Shown piece after piece: positions 36,132 through 44,932 of a stretch of DNA of 64,000 nt. The stretch lies in the NCBI RefSeq assembly GCF_040049195.1, contig NZ_JBDZDL010000001.1; one strand, 5' to 3'. The stretch is from NCEH01 sp040049195. GTDB taxonomy: Bacteria > Pseudomonadota > Alphaproteobacteria > Rhizobiales > Xanthobacteraceae. Under the pieces are notes generated by a model that did not search any database, was not told the DNA's origin, and saw only the letters and a program-made list of their open reading frames with translations. The stretch's first letter is position 1, and each line of letters begins with the position of its first letter. The translations under genes and the position numbers were made by a program.

Positions 36132-37679
36132 ATGGACATGGAGAGCGAGGAGTCCCACGCTCCCGACGCCCAATGGGCGCGGGACGGCTTTGCGCATGGT
36201 GGGGTTGCACGGGAGACGGGCCAGATGAACCTGGACGAAGATCTGAACGGCGACCGCCTGCGCGAGGAATGCGGGGTTTTCGGCGTCTTCAACCATCCGG
36301 ACGCCGCCGCCATCACGGCCATCGGCCTCCATGCGCTTCAGCATCGCGGGCAGGAAGCCGCCGGCATCGTCACCTATGACGGCCGCCGCTTCCATTCCGA
36401 ACGCCGCCTCGGCCTGGTCGGCGATACCTTCTCCGACGCGCGGGTGATCGAGCGCCTGCCCGGCCATATCGCGGTCGGCCACGTGCGCTATTCCACCACC
36501 GGCGAAACCCTGCTGCGCAACGTGCAGCCGCTGTTCGCGGAGCTGGACGCCGGCGGCTTCGCCGTCGGGCACAATGGCAACCTCACCAACGGGCTCACGC
36601 TGCGCAAGCAATTGGTGCGGGAAGGGGCGATCACCCAGTCCACCACCGATACCGAAGTGATCCTGCATCTGGTGGCGCGCTCGAAGAAGGCGCGTTTCGT
36701 CGATCGCTTCATCGACGCGCTGCACTTCCTGGAAGGCGCCTATTCGCTGGTGGCGGTCACCAACAAGAAGCTGATCGGCGCGCGCGATCCCCTCGGCATC
36801 CGCCCGCTGGTGCTGGGCATGCTGGACAATTCGCCCATCCTCGCCTCCGAGACCTGCGCCCTCGACATCATCGGCGCGCGCTATGTGCGCGACATCGAGA
36901 ATGGCGAAGTGGTGGTGATCGACGAGGACGGCATCACCTCCTTCAAGCCGTTCCCCTCCATGCCGGCGCGGCCCTGCATCTTCGAATACATCTATTTCGC
37001 CCGGCCGGATTCGGTGGTGGGCGGGCGCTCGGTCTACCAGGTGCGCAAGACCATGGGCCAGGTGCTGGCGCAGGAAAGCCACCTGCCGGCCGATGTGATC
37101 GTGCCGGTGCCGGATTCCGGCGTTCCGGCCGCCATCGGCTATTCCCAGGTGTCCGGCGTGCCGTACGAACTCGGCATCATCCGCAACCATTATGTGGGCC
37201 GCACCTTCATCCAGCCGACCCAGACCGTGCGCGACCAGGGCGTGCGCATGAAGCATTCGGCCAATCGCTCCGTCGTGGCCGGCAAGCGGATCGTGCTGGT
37301 GGACGACAGCCTGGTGCGCGGCACCACCTCCGTGAAGATCGTGCAGATGATGCGCGACGCCGGCGCGAGCGAAGTGCATTTCCGCATCGCCTCGCCCCCC
37401 ATCACCCATCCCGATTATTACGGCATCGACACGCCCGACCGCGACAAGCTGCTGGCCGCGACACACGATCTGGAAGGCATGCGGCGCTATATCGGCGCGG
37501 ATTCGCTGGCCTTCCTGTCGGTGGACGGCGTCTATCGCGCCATGGGCTATGAGGGCCGCGATCCGGTGCGTCCGCAATTCACCGACCATTGCTTCACCGG
37601 CGACTACCCGACCCTGCTCACGGACAAGTCCGGGGCGGTGGGGGCGCAGCAATTGTCGCTGCTCGCCGAAGCCAGCTGA
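36132..37679 (+). CDS. purF: amidophosphoribosyltransferase PurF
   Basis: Catalyses the first step of purine synthesis, PRPP plus glutamine to phosphoribosylamine. From ATG 36132 (GGAGG with a 5-base spacer) the protein is 515 aa. The glutaminase nucleophile is C47 in EECGVFGVF, so 46 residues precede it. The PRPP-binding motif is VLVDDSLVRGTTS near residue 395. The N-terminal 46 residues are longer than in E. coli (only Met removed) or Bacillus (11 residues), and would need removal to expose C47. Confidence 0.97.
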   Translation: MDMESEESHAPDAQWARDGFAHGGVARETGQMNLDEDLNGDRLREECGVFGVFNHPDAAAITAIGLHALQHRGQEAAGIVTYDGRRFHSERRLGLVGDTFSDARVIERLPGHIAVGHVRYSTTGETLLRNVQPLFAELDAGGFAVGHNGNLTNGLTLRKQLVREGAITQSTTDTEVILHLVARSKKARFVDRFIDALHFLEGAYSLVAVTNKKLIGARDPLGIRPLVLGMLDNSPILASETCALDIIGARYVRDIENGEVVVIDEDGITSFKPFPSMPARPCIFEYIYFARPDSVVGGRSVYQVRKTMGQVLAQESHLPADVIVPVPDSGVPAAIGYSQVSGVPYELGIIRNHYVGRTFIQPTQTVRDQGVRMKHSANRSVVAGKRIVLVDDSLVRGTTSVKIVQMMRDAGASEVHFRIASPPITHPDYYGIDTPDRDKLLAATHDLEGMRRYIGADSLAFLSVDGVYRAMGYEGRDPVRPQFTDHCFTGDYPTLLTDKSGAVGAQQLSLLAEAS

Positions 37680-37860
37680 ACCACGGCCCCGCCGCGCCCG
37701 AGCGGGGGCGGCGGAGGTGCCGGGCGGCGCTGCGCGTTCTCTGCGAACAGCCGGCCGCACCGGCGGATGATTTCCCACCTATCGCGCCTCTCGCCCTTGC
37801 GCTTTCGGCCACATGGCGGGATGGTCGCGCCCCTCATTCCGATCTGACAGAGACCCTGCC

Positions 37861-38604
37861 ATGACCGACCGGCCGCTTGCCGACAGGATCGCCCTCGTCA
37901 CCGGCGCCACGCGTGGCATCGGTTCGGCCACAGCGCTCGCCCTGGCGAACGCCGGGGCCCATGTGATCGCCGTCGGCCGGACCGAGGGGGCGCTAGAGGA
38001 AATCGACGACGCCATCAAGGCTGCCGGCGGCTCCGCCACCCTCGTGCCCATGGACGTGACGGATTACGAGGCCATCGACCGGCTAGGCGGGGCGATCTAC
38101 CAGCGGTGGGGCCATCTCGACGTGTTCGTGGGCAATGCAGGCATTCTTGGGCCGGTGACCCCGCTCGGCCACGTGGACCCGAAGGATTGGGACCAGGCGC
38201 TGAGCGTGAACCTCACCGCCAACTATCGCTTCGTGCGTTCGCTCGACCCGCTGCTGAAGCTGTCCACCGCCGGCCGCGCGGTGCTGGTCTCCTCCGGGGC
38301 GGCCCATAAGGCCCGCGCCTATTGGGGGCCTTATGCCGTCACCAAGGCGGCGCTCGATGTGCTCGGCCGCACCTGGGCTGCGGAAAGCGTCAGCGGCAAT
38401 CTCAAGGTCAATCTGTTCAATCCCGGCCCGATCCGCACGCGCATGCGCGCCAAGGCGTTCCCCGGTGAGGACCCGCAGACCCTGCCGGCGCCGGAGGAGG
38501 CGGCGGAGGCCATCGTCTCCCTCTGCCTGCCCACCTTCGATGAAACCGGGAAATATTACGATTTCCCGATGCGGAAGCTGTTGGCGTTCCAGCACCCCGC
38601 CTGA
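37861..38604 (+). CDS. SDR-family oxidoreductase downstream of purF
   Basis: A 247-aa short-chain dehydrogenase starting MTDRPLADRIALVTGATRG. It has GATRGIG, NAGILG, a serine in LVSSGAA and YAVTK. I recall an SDR gene next to purF in several Rhizobiales, so this is probably an old neighbour rather than a recent arrival. Its substrate is unknown. An upstream in-frame start at 37813 is less likely, since MTDRPL has the usual spacing to the Rossmann motif. Confidence 0.9.
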   Translation: MTDRPLADRIALVTGATRGIGSATALALANAGAHVIAVGRTEGALEEIDDAIKAAGGSATLVPMDVTDYEAIDRLGGAIYQRWGHLDVFVGNAGILGPVTPLGHVDPKDWDQALSVNLTANYRFVRSLDPLLKLSTAGRAVLVSSGAAHKARAYWGPYAVTKAALDVLGRTWAAESVSGNLKVNLFNPGPIRTRMRAKAFPGEDPQTLPAPEEAAEAIVSLCLPTFDETGKYYDFPMRKLLAFQHPA

Positions 38605-38676
38605 ACCGCCTGCGCGTGCGAACCACGCCCGCCCCGGGGCTCTTTGCCGTGCGAAGAATGGCGGTATTCTGTATCC

Positions 38677-39225
38677 ATGACGATACCGCTCACTTATCTT
38701 TTTACCGCTGGCCGGTCGGGACCCTGGTGCATCGACCGGCTGACGCCGGTGGTAGGCGAGGGGCTTCCAGACGCCTCCCACCTGACGATTTACGACGCCG
38801 CAGCCAGCCTGCCGGACCCGATCTGGGTGTTGCGCGGCACCACCAGCAATACGCGCTATTCCCAGCGGGCGGAGATAAACGCGCTGACGGCGCGGCAGGA
38901 GGGGCTGGGCCGGGCGCGCGCCACGCGCGCGGCCCTGATCCCGATTCGTAAGACCCAGGCCTGGTGGGATCTCGCGCAAGACGAACGCCGCGCCATATTC
39001 GAGGAGCAGTCCCGCCATATCGGGATCGGCCTTGACTATCTCCCCGCCGTCGCGCGCCGCCTGCACCACAGTCGCGAACTGGGCGAACCGTTCGATTTCC
39101 TGACCTGGTTCGAATATGCGCCGGAGGATAGCGACAAGTTCGAAGACATGGTGCGCAAGCTGCGCGACACGCCGGAGTGGCGTTACGTCGACCGGGAAGT
39201 CGACATCCGCCTGCACCGCGCGTGA
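38677..39225 (+). CDS. cld: dimeric (short-type) chlorite dismutase
   Basis: A heme b enzyme that splits chlorite into chloride and O2. From ATG 38677 it is 182 aa, the length of short, dimeric lineage II enzymes (Nitrobacter winogradskyi Cld is about 183 aa). From memory of that protein, long stretches match: LTALVPI-like ATRAALIPIRK, AWWDLAQDERRAIFE, and GEPFDFLTWFEYAPE. The proximal heme ligand falls at H114 and the catalytic distal arginine at R127, 13 residues apart, the same numbers as in the Nitrobacter enzyme. No signal peptide, so cytoplasmic. No perchlorate or chlorate reductase gene is in the window. Confidence 0.88.
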   Translation: MTIPLTYLFTAGRSGPWCIDRLTPVVGEGLPDASHLTIYDAAASLPDPIWVLRGTTSNTRYSQRAEINALTARQEGLGRARATRAALIPIRKTQAWWDLAQDERRAIFEEQSRHIGIGLDYLPAVARRLHHSRELGEPFDFLTWFEYAPEDSDKFEDMVRKLRDTPEWRYVDREVDIRLHRA

Positions 39226-39333
39226 GGGGTGGCTTGCGCTGCGGGCATTTGTCGGCGTTGCGCGCAGGGGCTAGAGAGGTGTCAATAGCCCATCGTCTTC
39301 GCGCCCCCGCAGGCAGTATCTCCCGGAGTATCC

Positions 39334-40830
39334 ATGGCCGAGCCCGTTACCATCCGTTTTGCCAAGCATGGCGCCGCCCCGAAGGGTGTGGTCGTCGTCC
39401 TCACCGACGATACGCTCACGTTCGGACGGGAAGCGCAGAAGCTGCTCAAGCCCGCCCTTGATGGGGTGAAGCGGGCGATCAGCGCCGATCATTTCAAGGG
39501 CCGCCTCTCGTCCACCCTGGACCTGATCGCGCCGGCGAACCTCGATGCCCCCCGCCTCGTGATCCTGGGCGTTGGCAAGGGCGCGGATCTCAAGGCGGCG
39601 GATTTTCTCAAGCTGGGCGGCGTGGCCGTCGGCAAGATTCCCGGGGGCACGCGCGAAGCCACGGTCATCGTCGACCTGCCCGGCCTGAAAGTGAGCCCGG
39701 AGTTCGTGGCGGAGATGGCGCTCGGCGCGCGGCTGCGCAGCTATGTGTTCGACCGCTACAAGACCAAGCGCAAGGAAGGCGATGCCGAGCCGGTCGCCCT
39801 GTCTTTGACCTTCCTGGTGGCGGACGAGCCCGCGGCGCGCCGCGCCTGGACTTCCGGCGAAGCGGTGGCGGACGGCGTGGTGCTGGCCCGCAATCTGGTC
39901 AACGAGCCCTCCAACGTGCTCGATCCCCCGGAATTCGCGCGCCGCACGCAGGAGCTGACTTCGGTCGGCGTCGAAGTGGAGGTGCTGGGCGATGCGGACC
40001 TCGCCGCGCTCGGCATGGGCGCGCTGCTCGGCGTCGGCCAGGGCTCCATCAAGGAGAGCCGCGTCGTGGTGATGCGCTGGAACGGCGCGGACGCGAAGAC
40101 CCAGCCGGTGGCTTTCATCGGCAAGGGCGTGACGTTCGATACCGGGGGCATCTCCATCAAGCCCGCCGCCGGCATGGAGGACATGAAGGGCGACATGGGG
40201 GGCGCGGCTTGCGTCACCGGGCTCATGTATGCGCTCGCGGCCCGCAAGGCCAAGGTGAACGCGGTCGGCGTCATCGGCTGCGTGGAGAACATGCCCGACG
40301 GTGCCGCCCAGCGGCCCGGCGACATCGTCACCTCCATGTCCGGCCAGACCATCGAGATCATCAATACCGATGCCGAGGGCCGGCTCGTTCTGGCCGACGT
40401 GCTCTGGTACACGAAGGAGCGCTTCAAGCCGCGCTTCATGGTGGACCTCGCCACCCTCACCGGCGCCATTCTGGTGGCGCTCGGGCATGAATATGCCGGC
40501 CTGTTCTCAAATGACGACGAACTGGCCCAGCGCCTTTCGGCCGCCGGCATGGAGACCGGCGAGCGCGTGTGGCGCATGCCGCTCGGCCCGGAATATGACA
40601 AGCAGATCGACAGCCGCTTCGCCGACATGAAAAACACCGGCGGGCGCAACGGCGGGTCCATTACCGCGGCCCAGTTCCTCCAGCGCTATGTGGACAAGAC
40701 CCCCTGGGCGCATCTGGACGTGGCCGGCACCGCCATGTCCTCGCCGGCCAGCGACATCAACAAGAGCTGGGCTTCGGGCTGGGGCGTGCGGCTGCTGAAC
40801 CAGCTGGTCGCCGACCATTACGAGGGCTGA
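39334..40830 (+). CDS. pepA: leucyl aminopeptidase (PepA family, M17)
   Basis: A hexameric dizinc or manganese exopeptidase removing N-terminal residues from peptides; in E. coli it also binds DNA. The 498-aa protein has the metal-site stretches GKGVTFDTGGISIKP and NTDAEGRLVLAD in its C-terminal half. In many alphaproteobacteria pepA is next to lptF; here it is 30 kb away, after cld. It converges on the FAD oxidoreductase gene. Confidence 0.96.
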   Translation: MAEPVTIRFAKHGAAPKGVVVVLTDDTLTFGREAQKLLKPALDGVKRAISADHFKGRLSSTLDLIAPANLDAPRLVILGVGKGADLKAADFLKLGGVAVGKIPGGTREATVIVDLPGLKVSPEFVAEMALGARLRSYVFDRYKTKRKEGDAEPVALSLTFLVADEPAARRAWTSGEAVADGVVLARNLVNEPSNVLDPPEFARRTQELTSVGVEVEVLGDADLAALGMGALLGVGQGSIKESRVVVMRWNGADAKTQPVAFIGKGVTFDTGGISIKPAAGMEDMKGDMGGAACVTGLMYALAARKAKVNAVGVIGCVENMPDGAAQRPGDIVTSMSGQTIEIINTDAEGRLVLADVLWYTKERFKPRFMVDLATLTGAILVALGHEYAGLFSNDDELAQRLSAAGMETGERVWRMPLGPEYDKQIDSRFADMKNTGGRNGGSITAAQFLQRYVDKTPWAHLDVAGTAMSSPASDINKSWASGWGVRLLNQLVADHYEG

Positions 40831-40857
40831 CGGCCCGCCCGCCCGTGGGCCAGGTGG

Positions 40858-42039
40858 CTAGACCACCTTGCGCTCCACGAGCGGCGCGTTGCGCGCGATC
40901 CGCCCATAGCCGAGCGGCGACAGGTCCAGCGTCGCATAGCGCCCTTGGACGACCAGCTCGCTCAATCCCCGGCCCACCGCCGGGGATTGCTGCAGGCCAT
41001 GGCCGCTGAAGCCGTTGGCGAGCAGCAGGTTGGCGCAGCCCGGCGCGGGCCCGAGAATCGCGTTCTGGTCGAACAGGTTCATGTCGTAATGCCCGGCCCA
41101 GGCGCGGCCGGGGCGCAGCCGCTCGAAGGCGGGAATGCGGAACGCCAGCGTCGGCCAGATCACATCCTCGAACAGCGCGTGGTCCACCTCGAAATCTGCG
41201 CTGTCGGGATCGTCCTGCGGCGGTGGAGCGGTGCCGCAGAGGAAGCCTTGTCCCTCCGGCCGCACATAGACCCCGCTCGGGTCGATCAGCAGCGGGCAAT
41301 CCGGCACGGCATCCGGGCAGGTGAAGGTGAAGATCATCCGCTTCTTGTTCGCGACCGGAAGATCGATGCCGGCCGTGCGGGCGAGATCGGCGCCGCCCGC
41401 GCCTGCCGCATTCACTACCCATCCGCAAGCGATGCGCGTGCCGTCGGCGAGCCTCACCGCCGTGATGCGGTCGGCGCTGCGTTCCAGCGCAATTGCGTTC
41501 GCCGCGCGATAGGTCACGCCAAGGCTGCGCGCCTTGCGGCGGAACGCCTGCATCAGGCCGTAGCCGTCGAACCAGCCCTCGCCCGAAAGGCCGAGGCTGC
41601 CCCGCGCGATGCCCTCGGTATTCAGCCAGGGAAAGCGCGCCGCCAGCGCGTCCGGCGCCATCAGGGCGATGTCGGCGCCAAGGCTGGTCTGAACGGCATG
41701 GGCGGCGGCGAGCGCGTCGGCCCCCGCATCGCTGGCGAGGAAAAGATAACCGCCTTCCCGCAGGCCGATGGCCGGCGCGTCCCCCTCCACGGCGAGCCGC
41801 GCGCCGATCTCGCGCAGGAAGGCGATGCCGTAGAGCGAGATTTCCACATTGATGGCAGCGGAATATTGCTGGCGGATGGACGCCGCCGAGCGGGCCGAGG
41901 CGCAGGTCTGGTAGCTCGGGTCCTTCTCCAGCACCAGCACGCGGCCGGAAAAGTCCGGGTGGGCGGCGAGGTGAAAGGCCGTGGAGCTGCCGGTGGCCGC
42001 CCCGCCCACGATCACCACGTCAAAGGAGTCGTCCGCCAT
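40858..42039 (-). CDS. FAD-dependent oxidoreductase (DAO family)
   Basis: A 393-aa flavoprotein with the dinucleotide-binding motif VVIVGGAATGSS near residue 8, GYLFLAS, and the C-terminal FAD motif LLANGFSGHGLQQSPAVG. This is the D-amino-acid oxidase / sarcosine oxidase-like group that oxidises amines and amino acids. It is divergent from an ornithine-cyclodeaminase-family gene, which suggests amino acid catabolism. Start chosen at MADDSFDVV; an upstream frame to 42099 is not family-like. Confidence 0.87.
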   Translation of the reverse strand: MADDSFDVVIVGGAATGSSTAFHLAAHPDFSGRVLVLEKDPSYQTCASARSAASIRQQYSAAINVEISLYGIAFLREIGARLAVEGDAPAIGLREGGYLFLASDAGADALAAAHAVQTSLGADIALMAPDALAARFPWLNTEGIARGSLGLSGEGWFDGYGLMQAFRRKARSLGVTYRAANAIALERSADRITAVRLADGTRIACGWVVNAAGAGGADLARTAGIDLPVANKKRMIFTFTCPDAVPDCPLLIDPSGVYVRPEGQGFLCGTAPPPQDDPDSADFEVDHALFEDVIWPTLAFRIPAFERLRPGRAWAGHYDMNLFDQNAILGPAPGCANLLLANGFSGHGLQQSPAVGRGLSELVVQGRYATLDLSPLGYGRIARNAPLVERKVV

Positions 42040-42164
42040 CTGAAATCCCGCATTGGGCGCGCCGCGCCCTCCTATGGCGCCGCCGCCGGCCGTGCACAAC
42101 GCCGCTGTGAGCGGGCGTGCATCGCCCTTATGTTCGAGCGACGTGCCTAATGGAGCCGATTCGC

Positions 42165-43106
42165 ATGCCCAAGGTCTTCAGCGCCGCGCAGATCCATGCG
42201 GCGCTCGATTATCCCTCCCTGGTGGACGCCCTGCGCGACGCCTTCGCCGCCCAGAAGGTGGAGGCGCCGGTGCGCCAGGCCTTCGAGGTCGGCACCGAGG
42301 GGGCGAGCGCCCATCTGCTCACCATGCCGGCGTGGGAACGCGGCGTCGCCATGGGCGTGAAGATGGTGACGGTCGTGCCCGGCAACAGCGCGCGCGGCCT
42401 CGGCGCGGTCAATTCCATCTATACCCTGTTCGACGGCGAGACCGGCGCGCCGCGCGCGATCCTGGATGGCGACGCGCTCACCAATCGCCGCACGGCGGCC
42501 GCGTCCGCGCTCGCCTCCTCCTACCTGTCGCGGCCGGAGAGCCGGACGCTTCTGCTGGTGGGCACCGGCCATCTCGCCGGCTATCTCGCCGCCGCCCATG
42601 CGGCCGTGCGGCCCATCGCACGAATCTTGGTGTGGGGTCGCGCGCCGGAGAAAGCGCGCTGTGTCGCCGACCGGCTGAAAGGGCAGGGGCTGGACGCACA
42701 TACGGTGTCCGACCTGAAGGGCGCGCTGGCGCAGGCGGATATCGTCTCCTGCGCCACCACCTCCACGCAGGCGATCGTGCTGGGCGCGGATGTGCGGCCG
42801 GGCACCCATGTGGATCTCGTCGGCGCCTTCACGCCGGCCATGCGCGAGAGCGACGATGCCCTGATCGCCGCGAGCGCGGTCTATGTGGATACGCGTGCCG
42901 GCGCGTTGGCGGAGGCGGGCGACCTGCGCTTTGCCATGGCCTCGGGCGCCTGGTCCGCCGAGCGGCTGAAGGGCGACCTCTCGGACCTCTGCACCGGCCG
43001 GGTGCCCGGCCGCGCGGGAGGGGACGAAATCACCCTGTTCAAATCGGTCGGCGCCGCGCTGGAGGACCTGACGGCGGCCCGCCTCGTCATGACCTCGGTG
43101 GGCTGA
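42165..43106 (+). CDS. ornithine cyclodeaminase / mu-crystallin family protein
   Basis: A 313-aa NAD(P)-binding protein with the opening stretch VFSAAQIHAALDYP, the lysine-bearing MGVKMVTVVPGN near residue 65, and the Rossmann motif LLVGTGHLAGYL near 125. Family members include ornithine cyclodeaminase, alanine dehydrogenase and ketimine reductases; the sequence does not tell which. Start at ATG 42165 has GGAG at 42152-42155; ATG 42150 and GTG 42117 are alternatives. Divergent from the DAO-family gene. Confidence 0.87.
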   Translation: MPKVFSAAQIHAALDYPSLVDALRDAFAAQKVEAPVRQAFEVGTEGASAHLLTMPAWERGVAMGVKMVTVVPGNSARGLGAVNSIYTLFDGETGAPRAILDGDALTNRRTAAASALASSYLSRPESRTLLLVGTGHLAGYLAAAHAAVRPIARILVWGRAPEKARCVADRLKGQGLDAHTVSDLKGALAQADIVSCATTSTQAIVLGADVRPGTHVDLVGAFTPAMRESDDALIAASAVYVDTRAGALAEAGDLRFAMASGAWSAERLKGDLSDLCTGRVPGRAGGDEITLFKSVGAALEDLTAARLVMTSVG

Positions 43107-43316
43107 GGCCACGCAATGGACGCGGGCCACGGCGGCCGCGGGGCCGGGTTTCGGGCCCCGCTGCGTCGCCGGTTGGCGGTTTCGGGTGGAACCTTCCCGA
43201 CATGCGAGCATTTGAAGCTGGTTGGCCCTGTCACTTTCTGCCCCCGCGGGTGCCTTCCATCCTGATTTCATGCTATCGGCAGCCGATCAAACAGAGCCGT
43301 TGCGGAGAAGCTTTTC

Positions 43317-44816
43317 ATGTTTCCGACGCCGAAGCCCGCACTGACGCCCAATACATACGCCTATGAATCCGAGCCCATGGTGAAGCCCACCGGGTTCCGG
43401 GAATATGACGCCCGCTGGTTGTTCCAGAAGGAAATCAACCTGATGGGCATTCAGGCGCTGGGCATGGGCCTCGGCACCTTGATGCACCAGATGGGCGTCA
43501 AGCCCGAGATCGTCACGGGCCACGATTTCCGCGGCTATTCCTCCTCCATCAAATACGCGATGGTTTCCGGCCTCATGGCGGCCGGGGTGAAGGTGCACGA
43601 CATCGGCCTCGCCATGTCGCCCATGGCCTATTTCGCCCAGTTCGCGCTGGATGTGCCGGCGGTGGCGATGGTGACCGCCTCCCACAACGACAATGGCTGG
43701 ACGGGCGTGAAGATGGGCGTCAACCGCCCGCTCACCTTCGGACCGGACGAGATGACCCGCCTGAAGGAAATCGTGCTCTCGGCCGCCTTCGATCTGCGCG
43801 GCGGCGGAGCCTATCACTTCGTGGAAAATTTCCCCGAGGTCTATATCAAGGACCTCACCGACCGGCCCAAGCTGAAGCACCCCATCAAGGCGGTGGTGGC
43901 CTGCGGCAACGGCACCGCCGGCGCGTTCGCCCCGCGCATCCTGGAGGCGCTGGGCGTGGACGTGGTGCCGCTCGACACCGAGCTGGACCATTCCTTCCCC
44001 AAGTACAATCCGAACCCGGAAGACATGGAGATGCTCCATGCCATGCGGGACGCGGTGCTGGAGCACAAGGCGGACGTGGCGCTCGGCTTCGACGGCGACG
44101 GCGACCGCTGCGGCGTGGTGGACAATGAGGGCGAGGAGATCTTCGCCGACAAGATGGGCGTGATGCTGGCGCGCGACCTCGCCAAGATCTACCCCGGCTC
44201 CACCTTCGTGGTGGACGTGAAGTCCACCGGCCTGTTCGCCACCGACCCGGAGCTGATCAAGCTCGGCGTGAAGGCGGATTATTGGAAGACCGGCCATTCC
44301 TACATGAAGCGCCGCGTCAACGAGACCGGCGCACTGGTGGGCTTCGAGAAGTCCGGCCATTATTTCTTCAACAAGCCCATCGGCCGGGGCTATGACGACG
44401 GCCTCGTCTCCGCCATCGCGGTGCTGGACATGCTGGACCGCAATCCCGGCAAGAAGCTCTCCGAGCTGCGGCTGGCCCTGCCCAAGACCTGGTCCTCGCC
44501 CACCATGTCGCCGCACTGCGCGGACGAGGCCAAATACGGCATCGTCGGTGAGGTGGTGAAGCATTTCGAGAAGCTGCAGGCCGAGGGCGGCAGCGTCACC
44601 GGCCAGCCAATCCGCGATCTCGTGACGGTCAACGGCGTGCGCGTCACGACCGAAGACGGCACCTGGGGCCTGGTGCGCGCCTCCTCCAACAAGCCCGAGC
44701 TGGTGGTGGTGGTGGAAAGCCCGGTTTCCGAACAGCGCATGCGCGACATGTTCAAGGAAATCGACGGCGTGCTGCGCACCCATCCGGAAGTGGGCGCCTA
44801 CAACCAGACCATCTGA
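43317..44816 (+). CDS. phosphomannomutase/phosphoglucomutase
   Basis: A 499-aa alpha-D-phosphohexomutase that interconverts 1- and 6-phosphates of mannose or glucose, feeding polysaccharide and lipopolysaccharide precursors. The catalytic phosphoserine is in VTASHNDNGW, near residue 122. The metal loop is GFDGDGDRCG near 258-267, the sugar-binding loop is GFEKSGHYFF, and a C-terminal phosphate-binding domain follows. Both sugar phosphates are plausible substrates. An imperfect hairpin (about 43139-43161) precedes it after the upstream gene. Confidence 0.93.
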   Translation: MFPTPKPALTPNTYAYESEPMVKPTGFREYDARWLFQKEINLMGIQALGMGLGTLMHQMGVKPEIVTGHDFRGYSSSIKYAMVSGLMAAGVKVHDIGLAMSPMAYFAQFALDVPAVAMVTASHNDNGWTGVKMGVNRPLTFGPDEMTRLKEIVLSAAFDLRGGGAYHFVENFPEVYIKDLTDRPKLKHPIKAVVACGNGTAGAFAPRILEALGVDVVPLDTELDHSFPKYNPNPEDMEMLHAMRDAVLEHKADVALGFDGDGDRCGVVDNEGEEIFADKMGVMLARDLAKIYPGSTFVVDVKSTGLFATDPELIKLGVKADYWKTGHSYMKRRVNETGALVGFEKSGHYFFNKPIGRGYDDGLVSAIAVLDMLDRNPGKKLSELRLALPKTWSSPTMSPHCADEAKYGIVGEVVKHFEKLQAEGGSVTGQPIRDLVTVNGVRVTTEDGTWGLVRASSNKPELVVVVESPVSEQRMRDMFKEIDGVLRTHPEVGAYNQTI

Positions 44817-44932
44817 CCCCGCCCGCGAACGCGGCGTGCGTCTTCTGGTTGTGGATTTGAGCCTTTAACCTAAACTGCGGCCCATGCGCGACCCGTGCGT
44901 GGGCCGCATGCGTCGGGGCGTGTCCCGGGGGG

